This document shows, piece after piece, positions 10,728 through 18,891 of a DNA stretch of 64,000 nt (position 1 is the first letter of the stretch; every line of letters starts with the position of its first letter). A program made the position numbers and the translations under genes. The notes beneath the pieces are model-generated. The model ran no database searches. It saw nothing but the letters and a program-made list of their open reading frames with translations, and was not told the origin of the DNA. Source of the DNA: JACVRW01 sp963837445 (GTDB taxonomy: Bacteria > Actinomycetota > Thermoleophilia > Solirubrobacterales > Thermoleophilaceae); NCBI GenBank assembly GCA_963837445.1, contig CAWINK010000002.1, positions 558,001 to 622,000 of the forward strand, given 5' to 3'.

Positions 10728-11253
10728 CGGCGAGATCCGCCTGCGGGAGTGGGAGCCGCGTGACGCCCCGGCGGTCACGGTCGCGTGCCAGGACCCGGAG
10801 ATACCGCGCTGGACGGTCGTGCCGCGGGGCTACACGGAGCGACACGCCCGCGAGTTCATCGACGGCACCGCGGTCGACCTCGCGGGCGGCCGCGAGCTGG
10901 CGCTGGCGGTCGTGGACCGCGACGACCGCCTGCTGGGCGCGCTCGGCATGTCGAACTTCGACTGGGTCGACCTCAAGGCGGAGATCGGCTACTGGGTGGC
11001 GGCCGAGGCGCGCCGCCGCGGGATCGGTGCGCGGGCCACGAGCCTGCTGGCCGAGTGGGCGCTCACCTCGCTCGGCCTGGAGCGGCTCGAGCTGCTCGCC
11101 CACCCGGAGAACGAGGCGTCCCAGCGGCTCGCCGAGCGCGCCGGCTTCACCCGCGAGGGCACGCTGCGCCGCTACCGCCGCCGCCACGGCGTGCGCGAGG
11201 ACCTCGTGATGTTCTCCCTGCTGGCGGAGGACCTCGGTTCCGCTCCGGCATAG
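10690..11253 (+). CDS. GNAT-family N-acetyltransferase (RimJ/RimL-like)
   Basis: A 187-residue acetyl-CoA-dependent acetyltransferase. It begins with the RimJ-like phrase GEIRLREWEPRDAPAV and contains the acetyl-CoA loop region EAEARRRGIGARATSLL and the C-terminal ENEASQRLAERAGFTREG typical of the Acetyltransf_3 family. The acceptor (ribosomal protein N-terminus, other amine or drug) cannot be told. ATG 10690 lies inside the thpR 3' end, and the next gene starts 10 bases after its stop. Confidence 0.85.
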   Translation: MPAIPLPDPPLTDGEIRLREWEPRDAPAVTVACQDPEIPRWTVVPRGYTERHAREFIDGTAVDLAGGRELALAVVDRDDRLLGALGMSNFDWVDLKAEIGYWVAAEARRRGIGARATSLLAEWALTSLGLERLELLAHPENEASQRLAERAGFTREGTLRRYRRRHGVREDLVMFSLLAEDLGSAPA

Positions 11254-11262
11254 GCTTGGGGC

Positions 11263-11685
11263 ATGGAACAGCGAGTCAGCCTGATCACACTGGGAGTGCG
11301 CGACCTCGCTCGCGCCAGGGCGTTCTACGAGGCGCTTGGGTGGAGCACGCGGGCGGCGCCCGAGGACGACGTGGTGTTCTTCCAGGCTGGCGGCATGGTC
11401 GTGGCGCTGTGGGGCCGGGAACAGCTCACGGAGGACAGCGGGGTGGAGGATTCCGGCGGCTGGGGCGGCGTGACGCTGGCGCACAACGGGCGCTCGCCCG
11501 CCGAGGTGGACGCGGTGATCGAGGAGGCCCGCGCGGCCGGCGCCCACATCGTCCGCGAGCCCGCCGACACGTCCTGGGGCGGGTATTCGGCCGCCTTCAC
11601 GGACCCGGAGGGCCATTCCTGGGAGGTGGCCCACAACCCGCGCTGGACGATCCGGGAGGACGGCTCGGTCGAGCTGCCGGCATGA
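11263..11685 (+). CDS. VOC-family (glyoxalase/bleomycin-resistance fold) protein
   Basis: A 140-residue protein with paired beta-alpha-beta-beta-beta modules: VSLITLGVRDLARARAFYEAL opens the first, and SAAFTDPEGHSWEVAHNP closes the second. Members bind a divalent metal and are dioxygenases, isomerases or resistance proteins. No substrate is indicated here. The stop overlaps the start of the next gene. Confidence 0.85.
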   Translation: MEQRVSLITLGVRDLARARAFYEALGWSTRAAPEDDVVFFQAGGMVVALWGREQLTEDSGVEDSGGWGGVTLAHNGRSPAEVDAVIEEARAAGAHIVREPADTSWGGYSAAFTDPEGHSWEVAHNPRWTIREDGSVELPA

Positions 11686-12119
11686 CCCGCGGGATCGCAG
11701 CCGCCGCCGCTGCGTTGGTGATCGCGCTCGTGGCTGCCGAAAGTGCCCAGGCGTGCTCGTGCGTGCCGCCTCGGCCTCGCGAGCAGCTCAAGCAGGCCGA
11801 CGGCGCGTTCGTGGGACGGCTCCTGGCCGTGCGAGCGGTCGACCCGCCCGCCGAGGGCGAGCCCATCTCCAGCGGGGACCCGACCGATTACGTGTACCGA
11901 GTCGGCCGCGTCGCCAAGGGCGGCCCCGGGCTGCGGCGGGGGCGGAAGGTGAGGGTCCGGAGCGTTCGGTCCTCCGCGACCTGCGGGCTGCCGCGCGGGC
12001 GCGGACGGCTCTACGGCCTGTTCCTGACACGCCGCGACGGGCGCTGGCACTCCAACCTCTGCAGCGTCGTCTCCCCAGCCGACATGCCCGGATCACCCGG
12101 CGGCGCGGCCTGCGGGTGA
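11682..12119 (+). CDS. Secreted CSC-motif protein, TIMP/netrin-like fold suspected
   Basis: A 145-residue exported protein. A signal peptide (about residues 1-24, Ala-rich, ending AESAQA) is followed directly by CSCVPP, the arrangement at the mature N-terminus of TIMP/NTR-like proteins. A later Cys in SSATCGLP and one in SNLCSVV could form disulfides. The middle reads as beta strands (GAFVGRLLAVRAV; DYVYRVGRVAKG). The function in bacteria is unknown. The fold assignment is inference from the CxC start and strand pattern. It is coupled to the VOC gene by an ATGA overlap. Confidence 0.7.
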   Translation: MTRGIAAAAAALVIALVAAESAQACSCVPPRPREQLKQADGAFVGRLLAVRAVDPPAEGEPISSGDPTDYVYRVGRVAKGGPGLRRGRKVRVRSVRSSATCGLPRGRGRLYGLFLTRRDGRWHSNLCSVVSPADMPGSPGGAACG

Positions 12120-12201
12120 CCGCCCGCTCAGAGAACGGGGCGAGGATCCATCCGACAGTGCTCCTACGTTGTGACCTCAAGACTTCGAGGAGATCACATT
12201 C

Positions 12202-13341
12202 ATGGAGAAGGAGCAAGAGAAGGCCCTAAAGGCCCGTGAGGCAGCCCTCAAGGGGGCGCTCATGCAGATCGACAAGCAGTTCGGCGCCGGCTCGATCATG
12301 AAGATGGGCGACGACTCAATGCAGGTGCAGGTCGCCGCGATTCCCACGGGCGCACTGTCGCTCGACCTGGCGCTCGGCGTCGGTGGGGTGCCGCGCGGGC
12401 GCATCGTCGAGGTGTTCGGGCCGGAGTCGTCCGGAAAGACGACCCTGATCTACCACGTCCTCGCCAACGCCCAGAAGGCCGGCGGGATCTGTGCGTTCAT
12501 CGACGCGGAGCACGCCATGGACCCGGTCTACGCGAAGCGAATCGGCGTGGACGTCGACGAGCTGCTCGTGTCGCAGCCAGACCACGGTGAGCAGGCGCTC
12601 GAGATCGCCGACCTCCTGATCCGCTCGGGGGCGGTCGACGTGGTGGCGATCGACTCGGTCGCCGCGCTCACGCCGAAGGTGGAGCTCGAGGGAGCGATGG
12701 GCGACCAGACGGTCGGGCTCCAGGCGCGCATGATGTCCCAGGCGATGCGCAAGCTGGCCGGCAACCTGAACCGGGCCAACACGCTCTGCATCTTCACGAA
12801 CCAGATCCGCGAGAAGGTCGGCGTGATGTTCGGCTCGCCGGAGACTCAGCCGGGCGGCCGGGCGCTCAAGTTCTACTCCTCGCAGCGCCTCGACATCCGC
12901 CGCATCGAGACCCTCAAGGAGGGCACCGAGGCGGTCGGCAACCGGGTGCGGGTGAAGGTGGTCAAGAACAAGGTCGCCGCCCCGTTCCGCCAGGCCGAGT
13001 TCGACATCGAGTACGGCCAGGGGATCAGTTCCGAGGGCTGCATCCTGGACCTCGGGATCGAGCACAACATCGTCCAGAAGTCCGGCTCGTTCATCTCCTA
13101 CGGCGACGACCGCCTGGGGCAGGGACGCAACAACGCCAAGGGCTACCTGCGCGAGAACCCGCAGGTGGCCAAGGAGATCGAGCACAAGATCTACGAGGCG
13201 CTCGGAGTGGACCCGCCCGGATCGCTGACCGTGGTCGAGCCCCCGCCGGATGCCGATGCCCCAGGCGAGCCCGCCGTGGAGGCCGAGCCTGCCGACGCTG
13301 CGGGCGACGACGCCACGGTCCCCGAGGAGCGCGCCGCCTAG
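12202..13341 (+). CDS. recA: RecA recombinase
   Basis: ATP-dependent strand-exchange protein and co-protease for LexA. The 379-residue protein has Walker A GPESSGKTT, Walker B VVAIDSVAALTP, the L1/L2 regions (GAMGDQTVGLQARMMSQAMR; TNQIREKVGVMFGSPETQPGG) and a disordered acidic tail. GAGGAG lies 9 bases before ATG 12202. In the 80 bases upstream I see no CGAAC-N4-GTTCG box of the Gram-positive LexA type, although a very good one occurs at 45935. recX follows 24 bases downstream. Confidence 0.98.
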   Translation: MEKEQEKALKAREAALKGALMQIDKQFGAGSIMKMGDDSMQVQVAAIPTGALSLDLALGVGGVPRGRIVEVFGPESSGKTTLIYHVLANAQKAGGICAFIDAEHAMDPVYAKRIGVDVDELLVSQPDHGEQALEIADLLIRSGAVDVVAIDSVAALTPKVELEGAMGDQTVGLQARMMSQAMRKLAGNLNRANTLCIFTNQIREKVGVMFGSPETQPGGRALKFYSSQRLDIRRIETLKEGTEAVGNRVRVKVVKNKVAAPFRQAEFDIEYGQGISSEGCILDLGIEHNIVQKSGSFISYGDDRLGQGRNNAKGYLRENPQVAKEIEHKIYEALGVDPPGSLTVVEPPPDADAPGEPAVEAEPADAAGDDATVPEERAA

Positions 13342-13365
13342 CCCGCAAGGGCTGAGGAGGCACCT

Positions 13366-13851
13366 GTGGCAAGGACGGAGAGCGAGCGGGCGATCGACCT
13401 GGCCTACAAGGCGGTCGCCCGTCGCGAGCTCACGGTTGCCGAGCTGCGCACGCGCCTGGAGCGCAAGCGCGTGCCGCCCGAGGCGATCGATGACGCCGTA
13501 TCGGAGCTCGAGGCCACGGGCTTCCTCGACGACGCCCGATACGCGCGCCAGTTCACGGAGGACAAGCGCGAGCTGGACCAGTGGGGCAGCGAGCGGATCG
13601 CGCGGGACCTCCACCGGCGCGGGATCGCAGCGCAGCTGATCGAGGAGGTCGTCTCCACGCGGAGCCGCGACTCCGAGCTGCGAACCGCCATCCTTCTACT
13701 GGAGCAGCGCCACCCCTCCGCGCCAGAGGATGACCGCGAGCGCGACCGCGCCTGGCAGATGCTGGTGCGCCGCGGCTACTCGCCGGAGATCGCCTACGAC
13801 GCGATCAGGGCGTTCGAGCGGGCGGCCCGCGAGCGCCGCCGCGCCGCATAG
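13366..13851 (+). CDS. recX: Regulatory protein RecX
   Basis: Modulates RecA filaments. The 161-residue protein is built of three-helix RecX repeats: AIDLAYKAVARRELTVAELRTRLERK at the start, then GFLDDARYARQFTEDK, and a last repeat with MLVRRGYSPEIAYDAIRAF. It starts at GTG 13366, 24 bases after recA, with GGAGG upstream. The recA-recX pairing supports the call. Confidence 0.93.
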   Translation: MARTESERAIDLAYKAVARRELTVAELRTRLERKRVPPEAIDDAVSELEATGFLDDARYARQFTEDKRELDQWGSERIARDLHRRGIAAQLIEEVVSTRSRDSELRTAILLLEQRHPSAPEDDRERDRAWQMLVRRGYSPEIAYDAIRAFERAARERRRAA

Positions 13852-14161
13852 GGCCTCCCGGCGGTTGCCAGTCTGGGCTTCCGGGGATAGTCTCAAGTGG
13901 AAGCGGCCGGCGCGGCCGGCGCGAGACCAAAAGACGAGCTATTCGCCCGATTTATGCCTGACCTGACCTTGTTTCTGATAACCACCAACGACCAGCCCGA
14001 GAGGAGCGTTCGGGAAGGTCCATAGTCGCTGCACTACGCGCGCCCGCTGAGGCGCGTGCTTCGTTCCCAGGCGATGTCTGGAGTCTCGCGGCCCCGCGCC
14101 GCACCGCTCAAAGAAACTGAGCGTTTGACCGGCGCTGCGTGCGCCGTGTGAGGAGACCGAG
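13852..14161 (+). other. 310-base intergenic region and rny leader
   Basis: No convincing gene was found. The segment 13940-14000 is visibly less GC-rich (GATTTATGCC, TTGTTTCTGATAACC) and is the best place for the rny promoter. Downstream, an imperfect ACGCGC/GCGCGT stem (about 14035-14057) and a perfect CGCTCA-N7-TGAGCG stem (14105-14123, followed by TTTG) lie in the leader. The second could act as a weak terminator or attenuator. GAGGAG at 14150-14155 is the ribosome site of rny. Confidence 0.4.
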
Positions 14162-15649
14162 ATGGAGATCGTGTTGGCGGCGCTGGTGGCGGCAGGGGTC
14201 GCTGTGGCGGTGGTGATGCTGGTGCACCGGCCGCGCACCGTCGGGGCCGGGGCGGCGGGCACCGCGACGGCCGAGCACACCACTGTGTCAACCGAGCCGC
14301 GGCCGGCAGCCAGTCGCGACGGCCTCGAGGAGGAGCTGCTCGCCCGGAGGACCGAGCTGGCGCGGCTTGAGGAGCGACTGCGCGCGAAGGAGGCCTCGCT
14401 GGAGCTTCAGGCTCACGACCTTGACGAGCGGGACCGCTCGCTCGAGGACCGGCGGCGCAACCTCGACCACACGCGCGAGGAGCTGAAGACCGAGAAGGCA
14501 AGGCAGCTGCGCGAGCTGGAGCGCGTGTCGGGCCTGAGCGCGGGGCAGGCGAAGCAGATCATGATGCACGAGCTCGAGGATGACCTGCGTCACGAGAGCG
14601 CCCGCATGATCCGGCAGGTCGAGGAGGAGACGCGCCACGACGCCGACCGCCGCGCGCGCAGCATCCTCGCCGCCGTGATGCAGCGGGTGGCGTCCAGCCA
14701 CGCCGTCGAGACCACCGTGTCGGTCGTGGAGCTGAAGTCCGACGAGCTCAAGGGCCGGATCATCGGCCGCGAGGGCCGCAACATCCGGGCGCTCGAGACG
14801 CTCACCGGAATCGACTTCATCATCGACGACACGCCAGGGGCGGTTCTGCTGTCGGGCTTCGACGGCGTCCGCCGCGAGACCGCGCGCCTCACCCTCGAGC
14901 GGCTGCTCACCGACGGCCGCATCCATCCGGCCCGCATCGAGGAGGCCTTCCACCAGGCGAAGTCGGATATCGACCAGCACGTGGTCGAGGTGGGGGAGCA
15001 GGCGGTGTTCGAGGCGAACGTCGGGTCGATCCACCCCGAGCTCGTGAAGTTGCTCGGCCGGCTCAAGTTCCGGACGAGCTATGGGCAGAACGTGCTCCAT
15101 CACTCGATCGAGTGCGCCCGCCTGGCCGGGATGCTCGCCGCCGAGCTGGGCGCGGATCCGCGCGTGGCAGCGCGCGCCGCGCTGTTGCACGACATCGGGA
15201 AGGCCGTATCGCACGAGACCGACGGCCCCCACGCGCTCGTCGGAGGCGAGCTCGCACGCCGCTACAAGGAGGCGGAGGGCGTGGCGCACGCGATGGAGGC
15301 ACACCACAACGAGGTGGAGCTCCAGACCGTGGAGGCCGTGATCGTGCAGATCGTGGACGCCCTCTCAGGCGCGCGCCCCGGCGCCCGCGGGGAGTCGCTC
15401 GAGCAGTATGTGAAGCGGCTCCACGAGCTCGAGGCGATCGCCAGCCGCCACGCCGGCGTGGACAAGGTCTACGCGATGCACGCCGGCCGCGAGATCCGCG
15501 TGATCGTGCACCCCGAGGAGATCAACGACGACGCGGCCACGCTGCTCTCCCACCAGATCGCCCGCGACGTCGAGAAGGAGCTCGAGTACCCCGGGCAGAT
15601 CAAGGTCACGGTGATCCGCGAGAGCAGGTCCACGGACTACGCGAAGTAG
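14162..15649 (+). CDS. rny: Ribonuclease Y
   Basis: Membrane-anchored endoribonuclease that starts bulk mRNA decay. The 495-residue protein has one N-terminal membrane segment (about residues 3-22), a long coiled coil (40-190), a KH domain (GRIIGREGRNIRALE), and an HD domain with HSIECARLAG, LLHDIGKAVSHE and EAHHNEVE. ATG 14162 has GAGGAG 7 bases upstream. The next gene starts directly after its stop. Confidence 0.97.
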   Translation: MEIVLAALVAAGVAVAVVMLVHRPRTVGAGAAGTATAEHTTVSTEPRPAASRDGLEEELLARRTELARLEERLRAKEASLELQAHDLDERDRSLEDRRRNLDHTREELKTEKARQLRELERVSGLSAGQAKQIMMHELEDDLRHESARMIRQVEEETRHDADRRARSILAAVMQRVASSHAVETTVSVVELKSDELKGRIIGREGRNIRALETLTGIDFIIDDTPGAVLLSGFDGVRRETARLTLERLLTDGRIHPARIEEAFHQAKSDIDQHVVEVGEQAVFEANVGSIHPELVKLLGRLKFRTSYGQNVLHHSIECARLAGMLAAELGADPRVAARAALLHDIGKAVSHETDGPHALVGGELARRYKEAEGVAHAMEAHHNEVELQTVEAVIVQIVDALSGARPGARGESLEQYVKRLHELEAIASRHAGVDKVYAMHAGREIRVIVHPEEINDDAATLLSHQIARDVEKELEYPGQIKVTVIRESRSTDYAK

Positions 15650-16057
15650 ATGGACCGCCTCGTGATCTGGCGAGGTCTCGACGCGTGGCGCGCCGACGGC
15701 GTGCACGTGCAGGTCGAGGCAGGGCGGCTGAGCGCCCAAGGCACCCAGTTCGGCGCTGATCCCTATCGCCTGGATTACCGGCTCCGCACGGGCCCCGACT
15801 TCGTCACCGAGACGTTGGAACTGTCGCTGCTGCGGGACGGCGCCCTGAAGCGCCTGCTCCTCGCGCGTGGGCCCGATGGCAGCTGGACGGCGGACGGCAG
15901 ACCGCTTCCAGAGGTCGAGGGCGCACTCGACTGCGACCTGGGCCTATGCCCGCTCACAAACACGATGCCGGTGCTGCGCCACTCGTTCGAGGGAATCCTC
16001 GAGTTGGACGACGAAGGCCTGGTCGTTAGTTACCCCGAGTTGGCTGAGCGGATCTGA
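15650..16057 (+). CDS. Putative glycolipid-binding family protein, short form
   Basis: The 135-residue protein resembles the PF06475 putative glycolipid-binding family: RLVIWRGLDAWRADGVHV at the start, YRLDYRLRTGPDFVTETLEL, and GALDCDLGLCPLTNTMPVLRH. From memory of the family, full-length members carry about 45 more residues between the TNTMPVLRH motif and the closing ILELDDEGLVVSYPELAER. Here the two are nearly adjacent, so the gene looks internally shortened while staying in frame. No function is established. It starts at ATG 15650, immediately after the rny stop, and is presumably co-transcribed. Confidence 0.65.
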   Translation: MDRLVIWRGLDAWRADGVHVQVEAGRLSAQGTQFGADPYRLDYRLRTGPDFVTETLELSLLRDGALKRLLLARGPDGSWTADGRPLPEVEGALDCDLGLCPLTNTMPVLRHSFEGILELDDEGLVVSYPELAERI

Positions 16058-16066
16058 GTCGTAACA

Positions 16067-16103
16067 AACCCTCAGAAAAGGGTCAGACCCCCCCTTGAGG
16101 GTT
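16067..16103. repeat. Inverted repeat AACCCTCA/TGAGGGTT with GGTCAGACC core
   Basis: A perfect 8-base inverted repeat (16067-16074 and 16096-16103) encloses AAAAGGGTCAGACCCCCC, which itself holds a GGGTC-A-GACCC palindrome. It lies between the glycolipid-binding gene and miaB and could act as a factor-independent terminator without a U-run, or be a small dispersed palindromic element. A CAGACCCC string also occurs beside the inverted repeat at 32801-32846. Confidence 0.5.
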
Positions 16104-16122
16104 GGGGGTATCCTCGGCGATC

Positions 16123-17448
16123 GTGGTCGGCAAGCGCTACCACCTGACCACCTTCGGGTGCCAGATGAACGAGCACGACTCGGAGCGGATGAAGGGCATG
16201 CTCGAGTCGCTCGGCTACCGCGAGGCGCCCGAGCGCGACGACGCCGACCTGATCCTCTTCAACACCTGCTCGATCCGCGAGAAGGCGGACAACCGGCTGG
16301 TGGGACACCTCGGGGAGGCCAAGCGCCTCAAGGGAGAGAACCCCGAGCGGGTGATCGGGATCGGTGGCTGCTGGTCACAGTCGATGAAGGACCAGGTCTT
16401 CGAGCTGTTCCCGTTCGTGGACGTGGCCTTCGGCCCCGGCCAGGTGCACAAGCTTGCCGAGTTCCTGACGAGCGACAGCCTCACGGCGCAGGGGTTCTTC
16501 GAGTTCGAGGGATTCACCGGCCACCTCCCGATGAAGCGCGAGCGCGAGTACCAGGCGTGGGTGCAGATCTCGGTGGGCTGCAACTGCGCGTGCTCGTACT
16601 GCATCGTGCCCTCCACGCGCGGCCGCGAGGTGTCACGCGGCACCGCCGAGCTGGTGGCGGAGGTGGAGCGCGTGGCGGCGGAGGGAGTGAAGGAGGTCAC
16701 TCTGCTCGGCCAGAACGTCTGCTCATACGGACGCGACCTGCCGAAGGGCGAGAAGACGAGCTTCGCCGAGCTGCTCGCCATGGTGGACGCGATCGACGGG
16801 ATCGAGCGCATCCGCTACACGAGCCCGCACCCCAAGGACATTCGCGAGGACGTGATCGCGGCGCACGCCGAGCTCCCGAGCGTCTGCGAGCACATCCACC
16901 TGCCGCTCCAGTCGGGCTCGACTCGCATCCTCAAGGCCATGCGGCGCACCTACAACCGCGAGCGCTACCTCGACCGCGTGGCGATGATCCGGGAGCTGGT
17001 GCCGGACTGCTCGCTCACGACCGACATCATCGTGGGCTTCCCCGGCGAGACCGAGGAGGACTTCGCCGAGACGCTCGCCCTCGTGGAGCAGGTGCGCTAC
17101 GACTCGGCGTTCACCTTCATCTACTCCGCGCGGCGGGAGACCGAGGCGGCCACGCTGCCCGACCAGATCCCGCACGACGTGGCGAGCGAGCGCATGGGGC
17201 GGCTGGTCGAGGCCGTGCAGCGGCACGCCGGCGAGCGCGCGCAGCGCTTCGTGGGGCGGACGATGGACGTGCTGGTCGAGGGGTCGTCGCGCACGGACCC
17301 CTCGAAGCTGCGGGGCCGCATCCGGCACAACAAGACGGTCAACTTCGCCGGCGTGGCAGCGCCGGGGGAGCTCACCGGGGTCGAGATCGCGTCGGCCACC
17401 AGCACGACGCTGGCGGGCGACGAGCTACTGCTGGCTCGTCTCGGGTAG
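16123..17448 (+). CDS. miaB: tRNA-2-methylthio-N6-dimethylallyladenosine synthase
   Basis: Radical-SAM enzyme that adds the methylthio group to i6A37 in tRNA. The N-terminal UPF0004 domain has Cys in TFGCQMNEHDSE, FNTCSIREKAD and GGCWSQ. The radical-SAM cluster motif is GCNCACSYCIVPSTRG (CxxxCxxC), and a C-terminal TRAM domain ends the protein. GTG 16123 (VVGKRYHLTTFGCQ) is preferred; a TTG at 16102 is in frame. miaA, the enzyme making its substrate, is at 20677. The 3' end overlaps the convergent MshEN gene by 24 bases. Confidence 0.95.
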   Translation: MVGKRYHLTTFGCQMNEHDSERMKGMLESLGYREAPERDDADLILFNTCSIREKADNRLVGHLGEAKRLKGENPERVIGIGGCWSQSMKDQVFELFPFVDVAFGPGQVHKLAEFLTSDSLTAQGFFEFEGFTGHLPMKREREYQAWVQISVGCNCACSYCIVPSTRGREVSRGTAELVAEVERVAAEGVKEVTLLGQNVCSYGRDLPKGEKTSFAELLAMVDAIDGIERIRYTSPHPKDIREDVIAAHAELPSVCEHIHLPLQSGSTRILKAMRRTYNRERYLDRVAMIRELVPDCSLTTDIIVGFPGETEEDFAETLALVEQVRYDSAFTFIYSARRETEAATLPDQIPHDVASERMGRLVEAVQRHAGERAQRFVGRTMDVLVEGSSRTDPSKLRGRIRHNKTVNFAGVAAPGELTGVEIASATSTTLAGDELLLARLG

Positions 17449-18891
17449 CTCGGCGCGCAGCTTCTCGAGCTCAGCCTTCAGCTCGCGCTCGGTGAGCGCG
17501 TGAACCTGCGCCTGGCGCTCGCTCTCGTCGCGCAGCGCGCTTAGCGCGGCCCGGGCGGCCTCGGCGCGGCGGTCCGCGTCCGCCGTCAGCTCGATCTGGT
17601 CGCGTGCCTCGGCCAGCTCGCGTTCCAGGTGCTCGAGGCGCTCGGCGTCCTCGGGCGAGGCGGCCGCAGCCGCCTCGCGAGCGCTCTCGAGCTCGGCCTG
17701 GAGTCGCGTGCGCTCCTCCTCGAGAGCGGCCTCGTGGCGCGCCTGCTGCTCCGCCAGGAGCTCCTCGCCGCGCACGCGAAGTGCCTCGAGCTCCTTCGTG
17801 TTGCGTTCCCGCTCTGCATCGATTGCGCTCGCGGTGCGGGCGCGCTCGGCCTCCACCTCCTCGACGCGGCGGCTGCGCTCCGCTGTCAGCTCATCGTCGT
17901 GGGTGGCCTTCAGCTTGTCTACGGCCTCCTCGTGCGCCGCCTTCAGCTCGGCGAGCGCCTCCTCGTGGTTGGCCCGCAGCGACGCCAGCGCCTGCTGCGC
18001 GCTCGTGCGCTCGGCACGCAGCGCCTCCTCGGCGGCCTGCTCTGTCGTGGCGAGCACGCGCTCGTGCTCGGCGCGCAGCGCCTCCAGCGCCTCCTCGCGT
18101 TCGCGCTCGCCGGCGGACTCGGCGTGCTTGTCGCTCGAGGCCGCCTCGGCCAGCGCCTCGTCGCGTGCCACGAGCGCAAGGGCGAGCTCCTCGCGAAGGC
18201 GCGCGAGCTCGCGCTCGGCGGCCTCGTCGGGCTGAGCAGGGGTGGCGCCGTCCCCGGGCACGGGCTCGGCGGCGTCGGCCGCGGGCGGCTCGCTCACGGC
18301 ATTGTCGTCCGGCGGCACGATCACCGTGCTCACCGACCGGCTCTCGCCTGGGGCCGGCTCCGCCATGAACGGCAGAGTGCCCAGCAGCTTCACGATTTGA
18401 CTGCGAGCGGCCACGGCGGGGCGCACCGCGAGCTTGGTCATCACAGCGATGTCACTCAGGCCGAGCGCGTCACCAGGGTCGGCCACCGCGAGCACGAGCG
18501 CGCCGTCTTCGGCGAAGCCCACCGGCGCGGCGAGGTAGCGCTTGGCGGCGGTCTCGCGAAGCAGGCCGGCCGCGGAGGTGTCGACGGGAAACTCGGTCAG
18601 GTCGATGTGCTCGAGCCCATAGCGCTCCGCGAGTGCGCGCGCGAGCTGGTCCTCGCTGATCGCGCCGCTCGCCAGAAGAACCTTCTCGGGGGTCGGCTGG
18701 CCGGGGTGACGTGCGGTCTGTACCGCGTCGTCCGCCTGGCCCTCGGTCACGAACCCGAGCTCCACGAGGATGTCGCTGAGGAAGCGGGTGCCTGCGCCGC
18801 TGAGGCTCGGTGGCGTGACGCCGGGGCCCTCCAGCGGCGCGCTGTCACCGAGGCCGGCGATCGCCGAGCCGAGGAGCGGGTCGGAGCTCAT
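17425..18891 (-). CDS. MshEN-domain protein with a long coiled coil
   Basis: A 488-residue protein with an N-terminal domain (about residues 30-180) of the T2SSE_N/MshEN type: RFLSDILVELGFVTEGQ, then KVLLASGAISEDQLARALAE and GLEHIDLTEFPVD. It has no ATPase domain. A Pro/Ala/Asp-rich linker leads into about 270 residues of continuous coiled coil (repeated Glu/Ala/Arg/Leu heptads such as ERELARLREELALAL). MshEN domains bind cyclic di-GMP in type II secretion/pilus ATPases; a stand-alone copy on a coiled coil suggests a scaffold or adaptor. ATG 18891 overlaps the stop of the GGDEF-like gene, so the two are coupled. A GspE/PilB-like ATPase with its own MshEN domain lies at 33675. Confidence 0.75.
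   Translation of the reverse strand: MSSDPLLGSAIAGLGDSAPLEGPGVTPPSLSGAGTRFLSDILVELGFVTEGQADDAVQTARHPGQPTPEKVLLASGAISEDQLARALAERYGLEHIDLTEFPVDTSAAGLLRETAAKRYLAAPVGFAEDGALVLAVADPGDALGLSDIAVMTKLAVRPAVAARSQIVKLLGTLPFMAEPAPGESRSVSTVIVPPDDNAVSEPPAADAAEPVPGDGATPAQPDEAAERELARLREELALALVARDEALAEAASSDKHAESAGEREREEALEALRAEHERVLATTEQAAEEALRAERTSAQQALASLRANHEEALAELKAAHEEAVDKLKATHDDELTAERSRRVEEVEAERARTASAIDAERERNTKELEALRVRGEELLAEQQARHEAALEEERTRLQAELESAREAAAAASPEDAERLEHLERELAEARDQIELTADADRRAEAARAALSALRDESERQAQVHALTERELKAELEKLRAELPETSQQ

Noticed and set aside
9371..11209. A 612-codon open frame overlapping cinA, thpR and the GNAT gene
   Set aside because: Only its central part (about 10127-10460) is a real protein, the N-terminal half of ThpR; the rest is Arg/Pro/Ala-rich shadow sequence of genes in other frames.
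13852..14161. Riboswitch or small RNA in the rny leader
   Set aside because: Only short generic hairpins are visible; no conserved riboswitch core was recognised.
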